Source of the DNA: Athripsodes cinereus
Taxonomy: Eukaryota; Arthropoda; Insecta; Trichoptera; Leptoceridae
NCBI GenBank assembly: GCA_947579605.1
Contig: OX388321.1
Span: 18,777,614-18,841,613 of the forward strand
Length of the DNA: 64,000 bases
Reading direction: 5' to 3'
The position numbers and the translations under genes were made by a program. The notes under the pieces are model-generated. The model searched no databases. It saw only the letters and a list, made by a program, of their open reading frames with translations, and was not told where the DNA came from. This document shows, one piece after another, positions 25,101 to 35,594 of this stretch (positions within the stretch are counted from its first letter, which is position 1; each line of letters begins with the position of its first letter).

Positions 25101-25584
25101 AGCATACAAAATTTGGTTCTCTGTTTGCTGTTTGGTCGTTTGTTTTTCTTGATTTTAATGTAATTTTGTCACTGTTAAACTTGTAAATTGTGTATATAAT
25201 TATGTATAATATTTAGACATGTAATAGGCTTATGCCGTGAATTTTGTAAAATAAATAAATAATAGAACATAACCTTGTCTTGAATAGAATACTAGATTAT
25301 ATAATATTGTTATATGGAACATGTTCTGGATTATATAAAATATCATCATTATGTTTGTTAAATACATCACACACTTACCCCTCTGGAGAAAATTCTAAAT
25401 TAAACACCCCTCCATGATTTTCTGTCTTGTCATCCATTGGATCCCACTGGGCACAAGGACTCATAGCAGTGTACAAGTTCTTAATGAATGCATCTCCAGC
25501 CCCGATGGGGGGCTTGAAACCCATCTCTCTCTGTCTATGCCAGATACCCCGGAAGGCTCCATACTCCTTCGCTGCGTACTTCAT
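13136..25584 (-). CDS. DCAF10: DDB1- and CUL4-associated factor 10 (WD-repeat protein)
   Basis: Nine coding exons on the minus strand: 25379-25584 (ATG at 25584), 21945-22058, 20493-20862, 19889-20044, 18740-18799, 16972-17199, 16281-16369, 13495-13663 and 13136-13408 (stop 13136-13138). They join in frame into 554 residues, close to the roughly 560 of the vertebrate protein. DCAF10 is a WD-repeat substrate adaptor for CUL4-DDB1 ubiquitin ligases. Visible marks are FNLEFSPEG, CSDDTTIALWDIRRL (a WDxR DDB1-docking box), GHSNWVKNIEF, TSGLDGSIYTWD, an acidic low-complexity middle (exon 6) and the C-terminal ELCFSADGRLICSPYGYG and SSKFSPRHCMLVTG blocks. The exon 6 donor (AGG|GTTTGT) is the weakest splice site. 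The long introns hold most of the mobile elements in this window. Confidence 0.95.
13940..14583. repeat. Tandem array of a 53-bp unit, split by a hAT MITE
   Basis: The unit starts GACTGATACTATCTACACTA and repeats with a 53-bp period, most regularly over 14430-14583. A longer variant unit with ACACATATTCAGATCAT occurs twice. The array is in a DCAF10 intron and was interrupted by the MITE at 14019-14350. Confidence 0.85.
14019..14350. mobile_element. Non-autonomous hAT element (332 bp)
   Basis: Perfect 16-bp inverted ends (CAGTGGTTCTTAACCT) are flanked by a perfect 8-bp duplication ATCTACAC at 14011-14018 and 14351-14358. Both features define a hAT insertion. There is no coding content. The target is a unit of the 53-bp tandem array, so the array predates the insertion. 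Confidence 0.93.
15022..15689. mobile_element. piggyBac-like MITE, copy 1 (668 bp)
   Basis: TTAA flanks both ends (15018-15021 and 15690-15693), and the termini are CCTGT...ACAGG. Near the left end it holds two copies of the 14-bp palindrome ACGCACCGGTGCGT (15039-15052 and 15083-15096). A homologous copy in reverse orientation lies at 51533-52168. The interior has no coding capacity. It sits in a DCAF10 intron. Confidence 0.88.
15770..15950 (+). pseudogene. Possible LINE C-terminal scrap
   Basis: The plus strand has a short stretch reading RRPGRPVT, then charged residues interrupted by a stop. It resembles the basic GRP motif near the C-terminus of many insect LINE polyproteins. It directly follows the piggyBac-like MITE. 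The evidence is weak and rests on this one motif. Confidence 0.3.
16722..16893. repeat. Near-perfect long hairpin (fold-back), about 82-bp arms
   Basis: The sequence from ACTAGGATTTTTTTAAACTG to the complementary right end forms an almost perfect palindrome with arms of about 82 bp and an 8-base centre at about 16804-16811. It lies in the DCAF10 intron only about 80 bp downstream of the exon 6 donor. No clear target duplication was seen. Confidence 0.93.
17268..18240 (-). pseudogene. LINE reverse transcriptase remnant with 3' UTR
   Basis: The minus strand carries decayed reverse transcriptase: KAKCGKAVGCD and VEFIKSGG (18053-18235), then MMPGAFQQLLESG, DWRKAIICLLHKGKGS, SSLGKLYGRILIERVQ and KVCNAQGDF (17781-18056). 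After frame breaks, DxEKAYDRVDQEK appears near 17700, and WFGHVE with RMTKRIYLSE near 17480-17530. The YADD part is absent, so there is an internal deletion. The 3' UTR ends at about 17268 with a CCTTACGCCGTATCCCAA-like tail, also seen at 53811-53865. It sits in a DCAF10 intron. The clade is uncertain (RTE- or R1-like). Confidence 0.8.
19236..19371 (+). mobile_element. tRNA-derived SINE
   Basis: The head resembles a tRNA: an A-box-like GTGGCGCGGAGGC near 19243 and a B box GGTTCGATTCC at 19289-19299, inside a T-arm stem CCGGG/CCCGG. The 5' end does not pair with the 3' acceptor strand, so it is not a working tRNA gene. A short tRNA-unrelated body follows, then a run of 16 A (19356-19371). It sits in a DCAF10 intron. 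Confidence 0.75.
21257..21490. repeat. Imperfect long inverted repeat, about 109-bp arms
   Basis: The left arm starts GGCGTTCAGACAGCTGGAT and the right arm ends with its diverged complement. The arms are roughly 90% identical around a centre near 21370. No coding capacity. It sits in the DCAF10 intron between exons 2 and 3. Confidence 0.88.
22594..23460. mobile_element. Non-autonomous hAT-like element inserted in a LINE (867 bp)
   Basis: It starts TAGAGGTGGG and ends CCAACTCTA. Perfect 8-bp duplications CCTATAAA lie at 22586-22593 and 23461-23468, and the host LINE reading resumes after the second copy. The interior is rich in GTTATT/AATAAC motifs and holds a 53-54 bp tandem repeat beginning GTCGTCGACA at 23251, 23304 and 23358. 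No transposase is visible. Confidence 0.85.
23470..24675 (+). pseudogene. LINE reverse transcriptase, 3' half
   Basis: The first part (23470-23770) has frame breaks but shows DFSKAFDKVSHD and FSGVPQGSHLGP. From 23770 to the stop at 24673-24675 there are 301 open residues: GPILFNLFVNDI, the catalytic FADDLKLF, SDLKDLGVTFSENL, RPILEYNSVIWSP and a C-terminal tail ending FFSNVE. The endonuclease and the first part of the reverse transcriptase are missing, so it cannot be autonomous. Confidence 0.85.
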
Positions 25585-26119
25585 GATTCACTTTTCACAT
25601 CAGCTTCTAAATGTAAAAAATTATAAATGGATTCTCAAAATAATAAACTTTATTGTCTACAGGTAGTTTGAGCCAACGAAAGATTAAGAATGTTTGTTTA
25701 GTTAATTTGGATCCTCCGTTTTCCTAGAATATGTAGTGCAACTATAGTTTTAATTAGTCATAATCCAACAGGAATTACTGTCCAATACCCTGACACGGCA
25801 ATAATACAATTTTATATTCACATAAATACATTTTTATAAAGTTATATTCAGTGTAATTTTGTGTAAAAAAATATTACGCTGAATTAGTTAATAGTCTTGA
25901 GATACCTATCTAAAGGCAGTATTTCGTCATTGCATATTCAAAATGGGGTATGTAAATTTATAAATGTTTTTGACATTTCTAGAATAAACTGCTCATAATG
26001 GAAGTATAACCATTTTATAAAGTGATTCCTAGTATCAAATATTAAAATTTAATATTTTAAGAATAATATCACATGCCAATAAAAAGTCCAAAACAACAAT
26101 TTAAATGCACAGTTTTTAA

Positions 26120-27083
26120 TCACTTAGCTGCGGATTACATGCATGCATGTAATGTCAAAATTTTGCGCATCGTGCGGATTACATGTATGCATGTAATCAT
26201 ACTTTATGGTTAAAATAATCGTTTCTATGACAAACACCATAGAAAATAAAAAGAACACATATAAGTTTAACTTTTTCTTTGATAAATTAACACCTCTTAC
26301 ACAACATACCAGGGATGTTGCAAATATTCGCATCCGCATCCGCAAATGCGGAGCTTCCGCATGTATTTGGACATCTGCATCCGCATCCGCAATAATCGAT
26401 GCGGATGTGGATGTAAGACAATTTGCGACAAGAAAGAAATGGAGCGGGGCCGGCGAATGGCGCGTGCCGGTCGTAGGTACTTGACATTAACCAATAGGAT
26501 CGAAAAAATTGGTGACAAGATCCGACGCGTTTTTATTTTTGCCGGTTTTATTTTATTTTTGCAGATAACAAAAAAAAATATATATCACCAAAAAATCCAT
26601 AATATTATTGTAGCAATAATTTCGTCACATATTTGACTATATTATAGTTCCTACTTTTTTTCTATAACATCTTAAGCATCCGCATCCGTGGATGTGAGCC
26701 TTCAAAAATCCGCATCCGCATTCACATCCGCGGATGTGTAAAAATTGACATCCGCAACATCCCTGCAACATACATACAATGTGTAAGTCAGTATTGATAT
26801 GTTTGTCGATTACTTCCCGCGCGAATCGGCCGCCATATTGGTACTTTAGTATGAAAACAAAGGTAAAACGTGAAATTTCCTGTTTGTTCATTATTTATAA
26901 ACTTAGTTGATGTCAGTGTATTTTTTGATGCTACAAATTACTATTAATGATTGTTATAAGCTGTGGTAAGAAAAAAACTAATAATTACAATAATTAGTGA
27001 ATTTACATCAACTTTTAGTTTCGTGGAAATTAATTAAGCACAGGGTGGATGTCACTTATGCATAAAATCTAGCAGCTAAGTGG
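26120..27083. mobile_element. piggyBac-like MITE carrying a nested hAT element
   Basis: TTAA lies at 26116-26119 and 27084-27087. The ends are inverted: TCACTTAGCTGC at the left against GCAGCTAAGTGG at the right (one mismatch at the tip). Near the left end are two roughly 20-bp palindromes built on ATGCATGCAT (about 26136 and 26180). Removing the nested hAT leaves about 500 bp of non-coding filler. It falls in the inferred 5'-UTR intron of DCAF10. Confidence 0.78.
26310..26765. mobile_element. Non-autonomous hAT element with GCATCCGC arrays (456 bp)
   Basis: The ends are CAGGGATGTTGC and its perfect complement. Perfect 8-bp duplications CAACATAC lie at 26302-26309 and 26766-26773. Both subterminal regions carry repeated GCATCCGC/GCGGATGT motifs, with at least six per side region in both orientations; these are probable transposase-binding repeats. 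There is no coding potential. It is nested in the TTAA element 26120-27083. Confidence 0.92.
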
Positions 27084-27794
27084 TTAAATAGTATGTCCAA
27101 ATAAAAAAAAATTGAAAATACCTCGTGTTGAATATGCAATGAAGATTTACAAAATGTGACCAAAGTAGTAATATGTATCATGATGATCCGATTCGGGCCT
27201 GATTATTTGACATGAAGGCGCAATACAACCTTAATTGGCACCATGCGTCCAATGAGTACAACCTTGTAAATGCGTCAATGTCTTCATTTTTTACTTCTTC
27301 TACTTTAGTTAGTACAAGTTGTAAAGTTCAATTAGGTTACGTAAATTTTATGATACTGTAAACTCAAATTCTCCTACATATACATGCTTAGTCTTACTGT
27401 GAATGTATTCATGAATGACTGCAGAATGAACAATATAAAAAAAATGTGTATTATGTACATAAACACCTGTACTATATTTATCAAATAAAGATTTTTATCA
27501 TATATTATGTGCATTTTAATTTCATGCTATGGAAGACACCCTCGTCCGTAGATTACGATTAAGCTCCAAGAGCAACATGCAACTCAACAATAATGTTGTA
27601 TGTGTAAATCTGGGAACTGTGGGAACTGTATGGAAATATAGTCAGACATTTCAGTTCAATACAATCTTGCGAGTATATTGATTCTTAAATTTTACAAGTG
27701 TGAGATAAATATTAAAATAATCATTTGTGTATTTGACACTTAAGTTTGGAATAACATACGAACTTATCAAAAAATAAAAACAATATTGACTCAC

Positions 27795-28030
27795 CTCGTG
27801 GACTAAGTACAGATACAGTACAGAAACAGTATTATTTTTGCTATGTGTGACGTTTAATGGTTATAGCAAATTAATACTCATATCACAGAACATACAAAGG
27901 ATAACAACATGAGTCAAATATACACAAAATTGCTCCCAACGCTTTGTAAAAATAATTCATACACGTAAAATGCAAAATGCAACACGGCAAACACAGAATT
28001 CTTCGATTTTGACAGATATTAAAACACAGT
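27795..28030 (-). other. Probable non-coding first exon of DCAF10
   Basis: On the minus strand the first coding exon of DCAF10 is preceded by a good acceptor (TTTTTTACATTTAG just upstream of about 25606), which implies an upstream exon. A strong donor, CACGAG|GTGAGT, ends at 27795. The start near 28030 is a guess. Support comes from splice signals only, with no transcript evidence. Confidence 0.45.
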
Positions 28031-29305
28031 GACACAGACTGACAGCAACAAAAAAAAAAAATTTCAATCGTATGTTATGTGGAAAATGATTGAACTAATT
28101 AATACAATTTTGAGCTACAATGAAATTGCGATTACAACGCCAATATCAACTAGTCTACATATATGTGGTTAAAATGGCAAAACAAGAAAAAAAAAATTAT
28201 CACTATAGCAACACTGGATTGTACGGTTATGCTTCAAAATGAAAATTTTGTGAAAAGCCAGCACTACATGCAGATGGATAAAGCTATAGACATATTATTA
28301 TTATATAAATATGGATTATAGACCATTCATTTACAAAATGTTCACATCTGAGACACCCTATTCTTACTCAATTCTATGTACCTTTAAAATGTGTGAGTAA
28401 ATGCTACTTTAGACATTACAAACATTATGCGTCCTTATAAATATTTTTCATCTTCCGCATACAAATGCCGTAAAAAATAAATAAATACCCCAGTTCACAA
28501 AAAGAACTGTCTTTTAATACAAAATGGTTAGATTCGTAAAAAAATAACCCGTTTTTTAAGTTTTAATTATCTTAGTGTTTAATATATTACTTGAGTGACA
28601 TATTAATTTATTTCATATTATGTAGGTATTATTACAACTTAATACAAAATTTGTACGAGGCGAAGTGTGAAGGTTATTTAATATTAAATATAATATTTGT
28701 AAAACGGTAAATATATTTGAATAAATATTAATAAAATACAGCAAGCTTATTATTATGAAATTAAATGCTAAAATGACTTTCATAGTTGTTTTTTTTTAAC
28801 GGTGTAAATGAAGGAACACTTTTTCTTCAAAATTAGCTTATGTTCTCGAGTCTTCAGCGTGACCAGATTTGGTAGTTTTCTACTTTTTTGGTAGTTTTTG
28901 AGGCATTGGCAACAATGTTTCGTAGTTTTTGGGTATCATTAAATTAGTGGAAAATACAAAGTTTCTTTTATTTTATTAATAATACATATGGAATTCCACA
29001 AAACAGCACTAAGTGAAGTAGGTAGGTACATCAAGTGTCGAATAATAATAAGCCAATTTATTATTTTTTCATGTTCCAGTTGTGAAAGAGTTATGTTTCA
29101 TAATTTCGGTATTATTTGTTTTGTTATTCCGCTACAATAATCAAAATCATGAAAATTTTAACAGCTGTTTTCTAGCTTATCATAACCGTGTCTATTTACT
29201 TACTGTTGTTATGGAAACCAAAATGTAAACATTGACAGTGACATCTCAGTGACTCCGTTTCAAAAGTTACACATTGGAAGTGTTTTAAATTAATTCAATG
29301 TTGAA
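28031..29305. promoter_or_regulatory. Divergent intergenic region between DCAF10 and IFT54
   Basis: Here the two genes are transcribed away from each other. The about 1.3 kb between them should hold both promoters. I see no unambiguous TATA box or named factor site, and no coding sequence. Confidence 0.45.
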
Positions 29306-32300
29306 ATGTCTGTCGATATAAGTCCTGAAGTTATAAAATTTACTCAAGAAAGCTTAGGGGAATTTGTTAAAAAACCAGCACTCTCCGATAAGCTACTAAA
29401 GAAACCTCCTTTCAGATTTTTACACGATATAATTACAGCTGTAAGTTTCTTATCTTTTATCGGACTTGAAGAGCAATTAGTGCCAATTGTATATTTTTTT
29501 TCAGAGAACTGTCGTTTATTTTATTAGACTTGTGTTAATGGTAGTATTTATTTCGACAATATTGATAAAGCATTGACTTACTTTAGGAACAACAAGAGCT
29601 ATTGTATATCAAAGTAGTAACTTCTTGCTTTTGTTTAGGTTCAAAAATCTACTGGATTCTTTGATGGACTCTTTACTGAGGAAGAACTTGTGTCCGATAA
29701 TGTGAAAGATCGAGAATCAAAAATAGCATTTCTAAATAAAGTTATTGATGTTGTCAGTAAGTACATTAAATATAGATAATAATAAAAAGAAACAGTATTC
29801 ACCTCTCTTTATGAAATATATTAATTTATTCATTAATGCTTATTTGTGCCATCATTTTTAGATATTGTAACAGACTCGTCATTGGCAGTTAAGTCTTCAA
29901 AAATAATTGCGGGATTAGAACCAGAAAAAACCAATGAATTGTTACAACAGCTTGGGGTGGCATTAAGACAAAACAACAAAAGTAAAAATATAGCGGATAA
30001 TGTTGTGTCTACGAAAAGTGTTAAGAAAACAAATAAAGCTATATCAAATGGAAAAATTAAAGAAACAAGTCCCAAAGATATAAAAAGTGAAGGGAACAAG
30101 AAACGTGCAGAAAACAAAGTGAAAAATAGCTCTCTAAATAAAGTGAAAGTAAAATCTAATGATGGTAAAATATCAAAAGATAAAGGAAAATTAGATACTG
30201 CAAGCGACAGTGACAAAGCATCTGTGAAAAGTAATAAATCCGATGTTACGAAAAAACCTAAAGTTAAAGAAAAATCTACAACGAAATTAAAAGCAAGTAA
30301 AAGCGTTGAGAAGCCAGCAGCGAATAGAAGTAGTAATAAATTGATAAATCAAATAAGTAATGATAGTCAAGACATTCTACCACCAGAGAGCTATGGTAAA
30401 AAAGTTGAACTTACAGATATACTTGATTCAGATGATTTGAATTCAATAGAACCAGAGGTTGTGAAAACAGAACCCAATGAGGTCCCACAAAATAAAGTTG
30501 AGAAAAGTGAACCTCCAAACAAAATTATTACAGATGAACACAATCAAGAAGAACCAATAAAAAATAATACAGTTCCTCGTCCTCAGAGTCGATTATCTAG
30601 ACAAATAAGTGGACTCACAAAAGTAAATGGAAAACCAAATACAGATCAAATTGAAAATAGTAATGAAGAACAAATAAATAGAAAAACCGTTGAAACAGCC
30701 ATTACAAATAATGTAAATAGTGCCAACGGAGATAAACTAACCAATCAAGAAAATCATGATTTGGCATCAGATAGAGGATCAGGAGATTCAAAAACACGGA
30801 GTATCAGAATATCTTCGAGTAAGAAAAGTGCTAAAAACAGACCTGAACCCCTCAGAGCTACACATAACATCAGTATTGATAGTAAAGATGATATTGACAT
30901 ATCAGAGAAGAAATCTTCTGTGTTTGAATCTAGTGTAAAGCAAGCTAGACCACCGAGTGCCAATCTGCGGCCTCCAAGTGTCAGACCCTCTTCAGCTAGA
31001 CCTGGTGCTCCAAGACTTAAAGAAAAAAATGTTGATGTTATTGTAACACCTTCAGAGCCAGTTGTGATTGGAAAAGTTCATGTGATTGTAGAAAATTATG
31101 AAAATCAACCTGAGGTATGTTACTACAATATTTGTATTGAAAGAGGTATTTGAAGCTATGAATATTGTAAAATTATTTTTTTATGGGTTGATTTATTGTT
31201 GATTGTGTAAGTTATTTTTGAATTTTAGGATGACGAGGGAGGAGTGGAAGTGATACAGATTGCAGCAGATGATAATCTCATCTCAGGAGATAATACAGAT
31301 GCAAAGTCGGAGTCTACATCTAAAGGTCATGGGTTTTTAGTCCAACAAATTTTAGAAACCCAAAAAGAATTATCACATGATGAAACAGCAAAGGTACAGA
31401 TTGAGTGGGAGTATGGTACTAGAAGAGAGAGAGAAGCTGCTTATAAAGAGATTGAAGGCATAAGGAATGGATTGCAACTGTTGTCCAGGGCATCCAATCC
31501 TCTAGGGAAGCTGATGGATTATATTCAGGAAGATGTTGAAGTGATGAGACAGGAGTTGCTACAGTGGAGGGAGGCGAGGATCACAGCTGCCACGGAGCTC
31601 AAACAACAGCAAAGGTAACAGTTGCATTGCCAAATACCAAATATTAGTTTTAGTACCAAAATTATTTATGAATTACCAAAATTATAATATATATTGGCCA
31701 ATATACATAATATAATATCTTGGTATCAAAATTATTAATGATATATTTTTTGGTCAGCTGCATAGAATAACATACTCGTACCTATCTATAAAAAATAAGA
31801 TTTATCAATTTTCTGGAAGTATAAACTATGTTTGTAATTACTAGAAGAAAAAATACCACCTAGAGTCAAAAATACTCTCACTTTGTCACAATATCATCAT
31901 CACCATGTATATTTATTAATATTACTCAGACAATGTGAATAATAAATAAACTGCACACAATTTTATGATCTAGAAAGTATTGAATGGATGTATGTTTGCA
32001 TAGAAAATATTAGTTATCCTGTTTGGTAAATGTGTCTATGATGGATATACGAATTTGTGAATAGACTCAAATATTTATTAAATATCTATATAAAAATTCA
32101 TTAAAATAAGATTACATAATTTATATAAATTCTATAAAAATGATAAAATATGCATATTTCATTAATTAAGCTCAAATGCCAAAGCAGTTATCATATACAA
32201 TAGATAGATAAGTGTGTACTTGAAATTACAATATTTGCTTTTATTGATTACATTTGAAGGACGTTCCAGTTTTTTTTTCAATTATTCATGTCTCGACCAT

Positions 32301-33768
32301 CACTTCCCTCCCACATAAGTATGAAGTATAGTTATGTTATGACCAAATCATAAAACAACACTGTGAAAGTAAATCAATAATGAAATAATTATATTCCTTC
32401 ACCACTACCAATGCTTGTGTTGTTATCGTAGTATTTGTAAATACTAATCATTGTAGATTTGAGTCATATTATTACTAACATTTAGTTGATTTCAACTTCT
32501 TGACATGAAGTTGAGCATAGTCAATACTTTAACCATTTGGGTGCCAAAAAATTCATGTGTACTGCTTCAAAAATGCCATCGAAAATATGTGTATTTTATA
32601 AAAACAGTGACGTTTCCAAAAAATACTCTTAACTTCACAAAAATTCTATCGATGTTGTTGATTTTTTCGGTGTTTTATAGAGGAATATTAAAATAATCTA
32701 AATAAAACTAGATTATAAGAATAAACACTTTATTTTATTGTGAAAAACATAAAGATAAATGAAAAACGGAAAAAAAATCAGCTACATATTATGTTTTCCC
32801 GCACAACCTGCGTGAATACCCTTCTTAAAATATGCGCAAATTGTTGATGATCTCTGCAGCCCGGCCCACTATGTTATCGTTTGTACCACTCTCAATAGAA
32901 CTTCTAGAGTAATTAGTTATCAAAATCGTCACTTCCGCTATCAGACATTTCTGAAGACTCACTTCGTGACATAATAATAATAATAATAATAATAATAGTT
33001 TATTAAACACAATATCATTTTACAATAATCGAACAAAAAACACAATACATTTATTTTTCTAATACAATTACTCCCCAAAATTGAGCATAGCTCGTGCTTT
33101 GGGGAGAAATAATAATCATATAATTTTCGAAAAACGAAACAAAAATTTAAAAAATCTAATTAAGTTATGTTTTTCCAACTATTATTTTATTTATTTATTT
33201 TATTTTATAATATATATAAGTATTAATGAGTGACATGACAGTTGTTACCTTTGCGTCACTCAAAGTTCAAAAAAATTCAATTATGCATGAATTAAAATAA
33301 TATTCACGAATGGTAGAATGACACTAACGGCGCGCATGCAGTTTGAACTCAGATTGTCGCGATCGACAAAAATCGACGATTGGCACTCAAACGGTTAATT
33401 TCATAAACTTAGACTTACACACTGACGATTTTTGGTGGAAGTTCATTATAATAAGAAATTAAATATTTAGAAATTTCATCATGTTTTCATTGTATTTGTG
33501 AGCAGCTGACTTTCAAGAGCTTCAGCTCATTTTACATTATTCCAAATATGAGAATAGAAGCTCTTAAAATCCAGCATTGATTCCAATATGTCACCGATGA
33601 TATATTTTTATTTCCAGATTGACAGATGAACAGCTGCAACCACTGCAAGCAAAGTTAAAACAATTAGAGAATATGATCAATGAGCAAGTAGAATTAATTT
33701 ATATAATCAAGTCAAATATTCACAGAAACACACACAAAATTATTAAATTAGTTGACGGTGATGACTAA
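29306..33768 (+). CDS. TRAF3IP1: TRAF3-interacting protein 1 / intraflagellar transport protein 54
   Basis: Five exons (29306-29440, 29639-29756, 29862-31114, 31229-31614, 33618-33768) join in frame into 680 residues, near the usual length of about 690. IFT54 is a subunit of intraflagellar transport complex B and binds tubulin/microtubules in cilia. In insects this means sensory neurons and sperm. The N-terminal calponin-homology-like domain spans about residues 1-125, with [25 protein letters not shown] and the diagnostic [18 protein letters not shown]. Residues about 130-400 are a Lys/Ser/Asp-rich disordered linker coded by one large exon. The C-terminus, from about residue 440, is a coiled coil ([37 protein letters not shown]). 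Start ATG 29306 is the first in frame. AATAAA occurs at 33853 and again near 33873. Intron 4 holds a TTAA MITE. Confidence 0.96.
32533..33394. mobile_element. piggyBac-like MITE in IFT54 intron 4 (862 bp)
   Basis: TTAA flanks both sides (32529-32532 and 33395-33398). The imperfect inverted ends are CCATTTGGGTGCCAA at the left and TTGGCACTCAAACGG at the right (13 of 15 match). The right interior holds GC-rich short repeats (GGCGCGCATGC, TCGCGATCGA). There is no coding capacity. A LINE 3' end has inserted inside. Confidence 0.75.
32972..33115 (-). mobile_element. LINE 3' end with (AAT)n tail, nested in a MITE
   Basis: On the minus strand this is a short 3' UTR: a small hairpin CTCCCCAAAGCACGAGC...TTTTGGGGAG, AT-rich sequence, then an (ATT)n run seen as AAT repeats at about 32972-32996. 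The microsatellite tail and length fit a severely truncated CR1-type LINE. No coding sequence remains. Confidence 0.5.
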
Positions 33769-33990
33769 TTACTATTAATTAATTACTACTTGCACCATCA
33801 CTAACTTCTTGTATTACAAAGATATCACCCACAAGATTGTATCCCTTTGTGCAATAAAACTACAAAAATGTGCAATAAAATATTTTTTTAATACTTTGTG
33901 ACACATTCAAAAGTGTGTGAGTATAGTTGGTTTATTTTTTAATGCACTTATAAATTATTAATTTAAATATTGTTTATCTGATTATGTAAG

Positions 33991-34649
33991 ATGTCTAATG
34001 CAGAGGCTATATTAAGGTTAGTGATTTGTTTAAGTTAAAACCGAGTTGTCAGTATTCACTCCTGTTACACAATTAACACACCTCTTAATATATTAATACA
34101 AACTGTTTGACCTTTGTCCGCTCACTTATATATCAATGGGACATGACTCAAAATGATCAAGGATGTTGCTGAAAAATAATACCTAGATACATGTAAGTTA
34201 AAGTAAACAATAACTTTGATGAACAGTGTTTGTAATCAACGTACAATAAAGAACGAATAAATAAATAAATAAACAGAAGTCACCCACCACAGTCATTGGG
34301 TTTTACACATCATACACATAAATTTCTTATGTTTGTGTACCTAATATATATTAGAATATAAATAATTGTAATAGGTTGATTTTTCACTATTTATACCATA
34401 ATAAATAATTAATATTGTCAAATAAAAGAACTTTGACCAAATTATCATAACCGACTTTCAGTGTAGAACTCAATAAACCTATAGCAATGTATTTAATTTT
34501 ATTTTAGTTTACCTTCAAGAGTAAAAATAATCATTATTGATACTGAAAGCTGGAAAAAAGGAGGTCTTAAAATATCAACTTTACCAGACATCATAAGAGA
34601 TGGCATATTCTTTTATACTAAAGAGTTATGGAACTATGAGGGTTCATAA
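33991..34649 (+). CDS. Unrecognised 55-residue protein, two exons
   Basis: Exons 33991-34016 and 34508-34649 splice in frame (AG|GTTAGT donor, TTTATTTTAG acceptor). The product starts MSNAEAILSLPSRVK, continues IIIIDTESWKKGGLKISTLP and ends in ELWNYEGS. I do not recognise it. It is mixed hydrophobic and charged, with no signal peptide, no clear membrane segment and no Cys. The ATG context (AAGATG) is reasonable. It starts 220 bp after the IFT54 stop on the same strand, so it could also be an alternative 3' transcript. The intact spliced frame and balanced composition suggest a real conserved micro-protein, but the two exons are short and chance is not excluded. Confidence 0.42.
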
Positions 34650-35391
34650 AGTAAAAATTTAAATTTAACTGAAATAGTATTTATTTATTACAAAATAATA
34701 AATTGCTGGATGTTTATGAACAAGAAACAACATACGGTATGACTAGAAACCTGTTAATCATCTAGTATTACAATGTAAAAATTATACTTTTGTGATGGCT
34801 AATTATATTTTTCTGATGGAATACAAATTTGTTATTGTATCTTTCATAATATTATTATGTTGAATGTAATCAATTTTAGTAACTAACAAATATAATAATA
34901 CATTTTAATAACGGCTTTAAAATAAATGTTACAAAACTTGCAATTTGTAGATATGTGTTGGAACAACATATATTATATGTATTTAATATTAAAACAAATT
35001 ATATTGTATAAATGTCACATGTACATACAGGTACAGCCCTTTCACACAAAGTGACTTGGATATATAATTATTTGTTTATAAAAGAAATTATGACTCAACA
35101 GAAAAACTTTTGTGACATGCCACTTATAAAATATCAAATGCCTTTGTAAATTCAAATTATCAGCTATTCATATTATATGAACAAACCCCATTCGAAAAAC
35201 TTCATCAACACTAGGTATTAATTGGTGAGAATTGGATAAAGATTTCTAACTAATTTTTGATACAAATGTCGCCATCTGAAAAACACCTCAATGTAAAAAT
35301 GACAATATTTTTTATAGTTCCCAGATTTATATTATATTCTTTAATTTCTTACTCAGTTAATTTAGTAAATTGACTTACAAAGTGATAGTAT

Positions 35392-35594
35392 CAGCGGCGT
35401 GCCTTCCATACATACAAATGTGCAACGCATGCCCTACAATAAATGTATGATCTTAAAAATTATGTAATATAGTAGTCTGGAATATCATTTTAAGATTATT
35501 TATGAATTTCTAACTACTATAGTATGTCATTTTTAAGATTTATTTATTTTAGGGCATGCGCTACATATTTGCATGTATGGGAGGCACGCACCTG
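35392..35594. mobile_element. Inverted-repeat MITE, hAT-like (203 bp)
   Basis: Arms of about 85 bp pair imperfectly. The left starts CAGCGGCGTGCCTTCCATAC and the right ends GGGAGGCACGCACCTG. The flanking octamers GATAGTAT and GACATTAT agree at six of eight positions, compatible with a decayed hAT duplication. Non-coding. Confidence 0.68.

Larger units (their letters stand above)
22425..25262 (+). mobile_element. CR1/Jockey-type LINE, 5'-truncated and split by a hAT insertion
   Basis: Reverse transcriptase sequence begins near 22430 (PDSWKTSFITPIHKKGE), is broken by the hAT element 22594-23460, and resumes at 23461 with EVITESQYGFVPKKST-like coding. The 3' UTR is T-rich and ends near 25262 in AAATAAATAAATAAT. 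It is in a DCAF10 intron, antisense to the gene. Confidence 0.85.

Noticed and set aside
26124..26891. Several 70-95 codon frames rich in Arg, Cys and Gly
   Set aside because: They are readings of the GCATCCGC repeat array in a hAT MITE, in all frames and both strands.
29833..30216. 127-codon minus-strand frame opposite IFT54
   Set aside because: Mirror of the lysine/serine-rich coding exon, with no independent signals.
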